NCBI GenBank assembly: GCA_028818995.1 | Contig: JAPPMR010000365.1 | Coordinates: 1-19,277 of the forward strand | Direction of reading: 5' to 3' | DNA length: 19,277 nucleotides | Source of the DNA: Candidatus Poribacteria bacterium | GTDB taxonomy: Bacteria; Poribacteria; WGA-4E; WGA-3G | Part shown: positions 16,591-19,277 of the stretch, in pieces | How positions within the stretch are numbered: the stretch's first letter is position 1 | Layout: each line of letters opens with the position of its first letter | The notes under the pieces: generated by a model | What the model saw: the letters and a program-made list of their open reading frames with translations, nothing else | Told to the model about the DNA's origin: nothing | Database searches by the model: none | Made by a program: the position numbers and the translations under genes

Positions 16591-16620
16591 TTGTAGGAGG
16601 GTTTCTAACCCCGATTTATA
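16591..16620. repeat. TTGTAG-headed hairpin repeat (copy 6), between gyrB and gyrA
   Basis: TTGTAGGA, then GGGTT, loop TCT, AACCC, then CGATTTA. Head and tail match the copy at 6554-6583, while the stem differs on both arms. It lies within the 167-base gyrB-gyrA gap, so if the genes are co-transcribed it forms in their mRNA. Confidence 0.7.
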
Positions 16621-16694
16621 ACAAAAACAGTGGGAAACCATTGTTTTAAATAAAAAATAATGGCTGACTGCTCACAGCGAATAAAGAGAGATAG

Positions 16695-19154
16695 ATGCAA
16701 GAAGAAAATATTATTAGTCGATCAATAGAAACCGAACTACAGACTTCGTACCTCACGTACGCGATGAGTGTAAATACGAATAGAGCAATCCCTGATGTGC
16801 GGGATGGCTTGAAACCGAGTGCACGCCGAATCATCTATGCTATGGGAGAGATTAATCTCACGAGTAGTCGCCCCTACGATAAATGTGCTGCTGTTGTTGG
16901 AGAGGTCATGAAAAACTTTCATCCACACGGTGATGGACCGATTTACGGCACGCTCGTAGGTCTTGCTCAGGAATTCAGTACACGTTATCCCTTAATTGAT
17001 GGGCAAGGCAACTTCGGGTCTATTGATGATGACCCTGCAGGGGCAATGCGTTACACAGAGTGTCGACTTTCAAAGATTGCTGAAACACTCCTGCTGGATA
17101 TTGATAAAGATACTGTTGACTTCCAACCCAATTATAAAGAATCGTTAGAAGAACCTACTGTGCTGCCCGGTCTTCTTCCTAACCTGCTTGTGAATGGTAC
17201 TGACGGTATTGGCATAGGCTATTCAACAAAGATCCCACCACATAACCTCAACGAGGTCGTGGATACTCTCCTGCACGTGCTTGATTTTCCAGATGCCACC
17301 GTTGAGGAACTGATGGAATTTCTCCCTGGTCCAGATTTTCCCACTGCTGGAATTATCGTTGGGAAAAAAGGAATCAAAGATATGTATTCTACTGGCAAAG
17401 GGAGCATGACGATGCGGGCGAAAGTGGAAATTGAACCGATAACGCATGATAAATCTCGTGGAGACCGCGAGCAGATTGTAGTTACTGAAATTCCTTATCA
17501 GATTAAGAAAAATCTGCTGCTTCAACAGATGGTTGATCAGGTAAACATCAGTAAAACGATTACTGGCATTTCGGATATCAGAGACGAATCTGATGAGGAA
17601 ATTCGTATCGTTATTGAACTTAAGCGTGGGGAAGTGCCACAAGTTGTCTTAAATCAGCTCTACAAGCACACAAAGATGCAGCATTTTTTTCCTGCAAACC
17701 TTCTTTGCCTTGTTGAAGGGCTCCCCAAAATATTAACGCTCCCCGAGATTTTACGCTACTACTTGGCACATCGACGAGAAGTAATACGTCGGCGTACACA
17801 GTTTGATTTGGCACGCTGCGAAAGACGTGCACATATTTTAGAGGGATACCGTATTGCGCTGGAGCATTTAGAGGAAGTAATTGAACTTGTGCAAACTGCA
17901 GAGACGCCGCAGGAAGCCAGGGAACAGTTGATAACACAGTATGAACTATCTGAAGATCAAGCGAACGAAGTGCTGGGATTAACCTTAAGCCAGTTAACAG
18001 GATTAGGTCGTCAGAATATTAACGATGAATACAGTGACCTCTTGGAACGTATCGCTGAACTCAAAGCAATTCTTGAGAGTGAAGACCTTGTCACCAACAT
18101 CATCAGGGAAGAATTGGAAGGATTGAAGGAGGATCATGGAGATGATCGCCTCACCGAAATCGTTTCGGAGGTAAGAAGTTTTGAGATGGAAGACCTCATT
18201 GCCGATGAGGAGATGGTTGTCACACTGACACATTCCGGATATCTCAAACGGATTCCGATGGATACATATCGAACGCAAAATCGTGGCGGGGTTGGTATTA
18301 AAGGCGGAAACCCAAAAGATGGAGATTTCTTGGAACAACTGCTTATCGCAACGGCACACCAATCGCTTCTCTTTTTTACAAGCCTCGGTAAGTGCTATGT
18401 TCTGAAAGTTTTTGAGATACCAGAAGGCTCACGCCAAGCAGCAGGACGAGCAGCGGTAAATATGCTAAAACTAAGTGACTCAGAGACCATTACAGCATTT
18501 TTACCTATTCGCGAGTTTAATGAAGATCTCTATATCCTTATGGCAACAAAAAGCGGTATTGTAAAGAAATCTCCATTAGGTGATTTTAGAAATCCCATCT
18601 CCAGTGGAATTATAGCAGTTAATTTAGATCCAGACGACCAACTAATCGAGGCTCATCTTACCGATGGAAATTACGATGTCATTTTGGTTAGCCATAACGG
18701 GAATGCCATACGATTTAACGAGTCAGATGTTCGCAGTATGGGGCGCCGCACGCGTGGTGTCCGTGGCATCCGCCTCGCTGAAGAAGACTTTGTCGTAGAC
18801 ATGGTATGTTCCGCAGATGAAAACGACTCACTGCTCATTGTGACAGAAAACGGTTATGGCAAACGAACAGGACTATCCGCGTATCGTTCGCAGAAGCGTG
18901 GCGGCGTAGGACTGACTGCCATTAAGCGTTCAACGCGTAATGGTGCGGTCGTTTCTGCTAAACTCGTTACGAGATCAGATGAACTTGTTCTTATTAGTTC
19001 TACCGGGTATATTACGCGTATGGCAGTCAGCGATATTCGTTCAATTGGTCGTACAACGCAAGGTGTCCGGCTCATGACTTTACAAGAAGACGAGACACTC
19101 GTGGACGTCGGAAAAATCTCGGAAGCCGATTCTGATAGCGGTGTAGAAGGATAG
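16695..19154 (+). CDS. gyrA: DNA gyrase subunit A
   Basis: An 819-residue DNA-cleaving subunit of gyrase. It forms the A2B2 enzyme with GyrB and breaks both strands through Tyr120 (AMRYTECRLSK). The N-terminal domain begins TSYLTYAMSVNTNRAIPDVRDGLKP in outline. The quinolone region reads HPHGDGPIYGT (76-86), so positions equal to E. coli Ser83, Ala84 and Asp87 are Gly81, Pro82 and Gly85. The coiled-coil tower is followed by the C-terminal beta-pinwheel from residue ~500, with blade motifs VVTLTHSGYLKRIP and LLIVTENGYGKRT. The GyrA-box is degenerate: QNRGGVG (528-534) instead of QRRGGKG, with a second copy, QKRGGVG (733-739). The acidic tail ends SEADSDSGVEG. GAGAGA precedes the ATG. Length and the six-blade CTD favour GyrA over ParC. 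Confidence 0.95.
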   Translation: MQEENIISRSIETELQTSYLTYAMSVNTNRAIPDVRDGLKPSARRIIYAMGEINLTSSRPYDKCAAVVGEVMKNFHPHGDGPIYGTLVGLAQEFSTRYPLIDGQGNFGSIDDDPAGAMRYTECRLSKIAETLLLDIDKDTVDFQPNYKESLEEPTVLPGLLPNLLVNGTDGIGIGYSTKIPPHNLNEVVDTLLHVLDFPDATVEELMEFLPGPDFPTAGIIVGKKGIKDMYSTGKGSMTMRAKVEIEPITHDKSRGDREQIVVTEIPYQIKKNLLLQQMVDQVNISKTITGISDIRDESDEEIRIVIELKRGEVPQVVLNQLYKHTKMQHFFPANLLCLVEGLPKILTLPEILRYYLAHRREVIRRRTQFDLARCERRAHILEGYRIALEHLEEVIELVQTAETPQEAREQLITQYELSEDQANEVLGLTLSQLTGLGRQNINDEYSDLLERIAELKAILESEDLVTNIIREELEGLKEDHGDDRLTEIVSEVRSFEMEDLIADEEMVVTLTHSGYLKRIPMDTYRTQNRGGVGIKGGNPKDGDFLEQLLIATAHQSLLFFTSLGKCYVLKVFEIPEGSRQAAGRAAVNMLKLSDSETITAFLPIREFNEDLYILMATKSGIVKKSPLGDFRNPISSGIIAVNLDPDDQLIEAHLTDGNYDVILVSHNGNAIRFNESDVRSMGRRTRGVRGIRLAEEDFVVDMVCSADENDSLLIVTENGYGKRTGLSAYRSQKRGGVGLTAIKRSTRNGAVVSAKLVTRSDELVLISSTGYITRMAVSDIRSIGRTTQGVRLMTLQEDETLVDVGKISEADSDSGVEG

Positions 19155-19250
19155 TTGTCAGTAACAAATCTTCGTCAAGTGTAGTTACAATACTATAGGG
19201 TTATTCAGTTTTAAGAATAATCGGTTAATAGGTTTTACTGAGAGTTTATA

Positions 19251-19277
19251 TTGTAGGTCGGGTAGAGCGAAGCGAAA
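19251..19277. repeat. TTGTAG-headed repeat, cut by the window end (copy 7)
   Basis: TTGTAGGTCGGGT followed by AGAGCGAAGCGAAA. The matching arm (expected ACCCGAC) lies beyond the window. It starts 97 bases after the gyrA stop; the rest of 19155-19250 shows nothing I can name. Confidence 0.5.

Noticed and set aside
17223..17642. A 139-codon minus-strand frame
   Set aside because: It is antisense to conserved gyrA sequence and has no independent support.

Overview
The window looks like a bacterial chromosome segment carrying the replication-initiation neighbourhood, with an accessory region to its left. Several traits resemble Candidatus Poribacteria or a related poorly cultured lineage. These are secreted TolB/PD40-type propeller proteins, a glycoside hydrolase family 2 enzyme beside a 2-hydroxyacid dehydrogenase, and many short intergenic hairpin repeats headed TTGTAG. 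This placement is my recollection of such genomes and not a search result. Intergenic DNA is very AT-rich.

Left part (1-6498). The window opens in the end of a sensor histidine kinase. Two secreted-protein genes follow on the minus strand: a beta-propeller and a protein of unknown family. After a 514-base AT-rich gap with a good promoter, a GH2 glycosidase gene and a D-2-hydroxyacid dehydrogenase gene form a plus-strand pair. The GH2 frame is continuous but is interrupted by three in-frame TAA codons within 48 bases.

Middle part (6499-8276). A repeat-rich spacer is followed by a PD-(D/E)XK nuclease-like protein. Facing it is a decayed minus-strand cluster: a 24-residue CCPDCC peptide overlapping a 91-residue hypothetical gene, then a frameshifted 73-residue gene, then the first ~25 codons of a DNA methyltransferase. 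The methyltransferase remnant ends exactly where the nuclease-like gene ends, which suggests a fossil modification locus cut by recombination.

Right part (8277-19277). rpmH and ispH are transcribed leftward. dnaA, recF, a DUF721/DciA-like gene, gyrB and gyrA run rightward. dnaN is absent between dnaA and recF, and rnpA is absent after rpmH. The place of dnaN is taken by a 459-base AT-rich region with four tandem 11-mers (TGATAATAAGT type), an 18-bp perfect direct repeat and inverted copies of the same core. This is the best candidate for oriC.

The most interesting signal joins two observations. DnaA domain IV keeps the minor-groove arginine (E. coli R399) and H434, but three other base-contacting positions are changed (P423 to Leu, D433 to Asn, T435 to Arg). 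The adjacent repeats keep the TTATC half of a DnaA box but lack the CACA half. This suggests an initiator and origin that have diverged together. GyrA also has Gly at both positions equivalent to the quinolone-contacting Ser83 and Asp87, and a degenerate GyrA-box.
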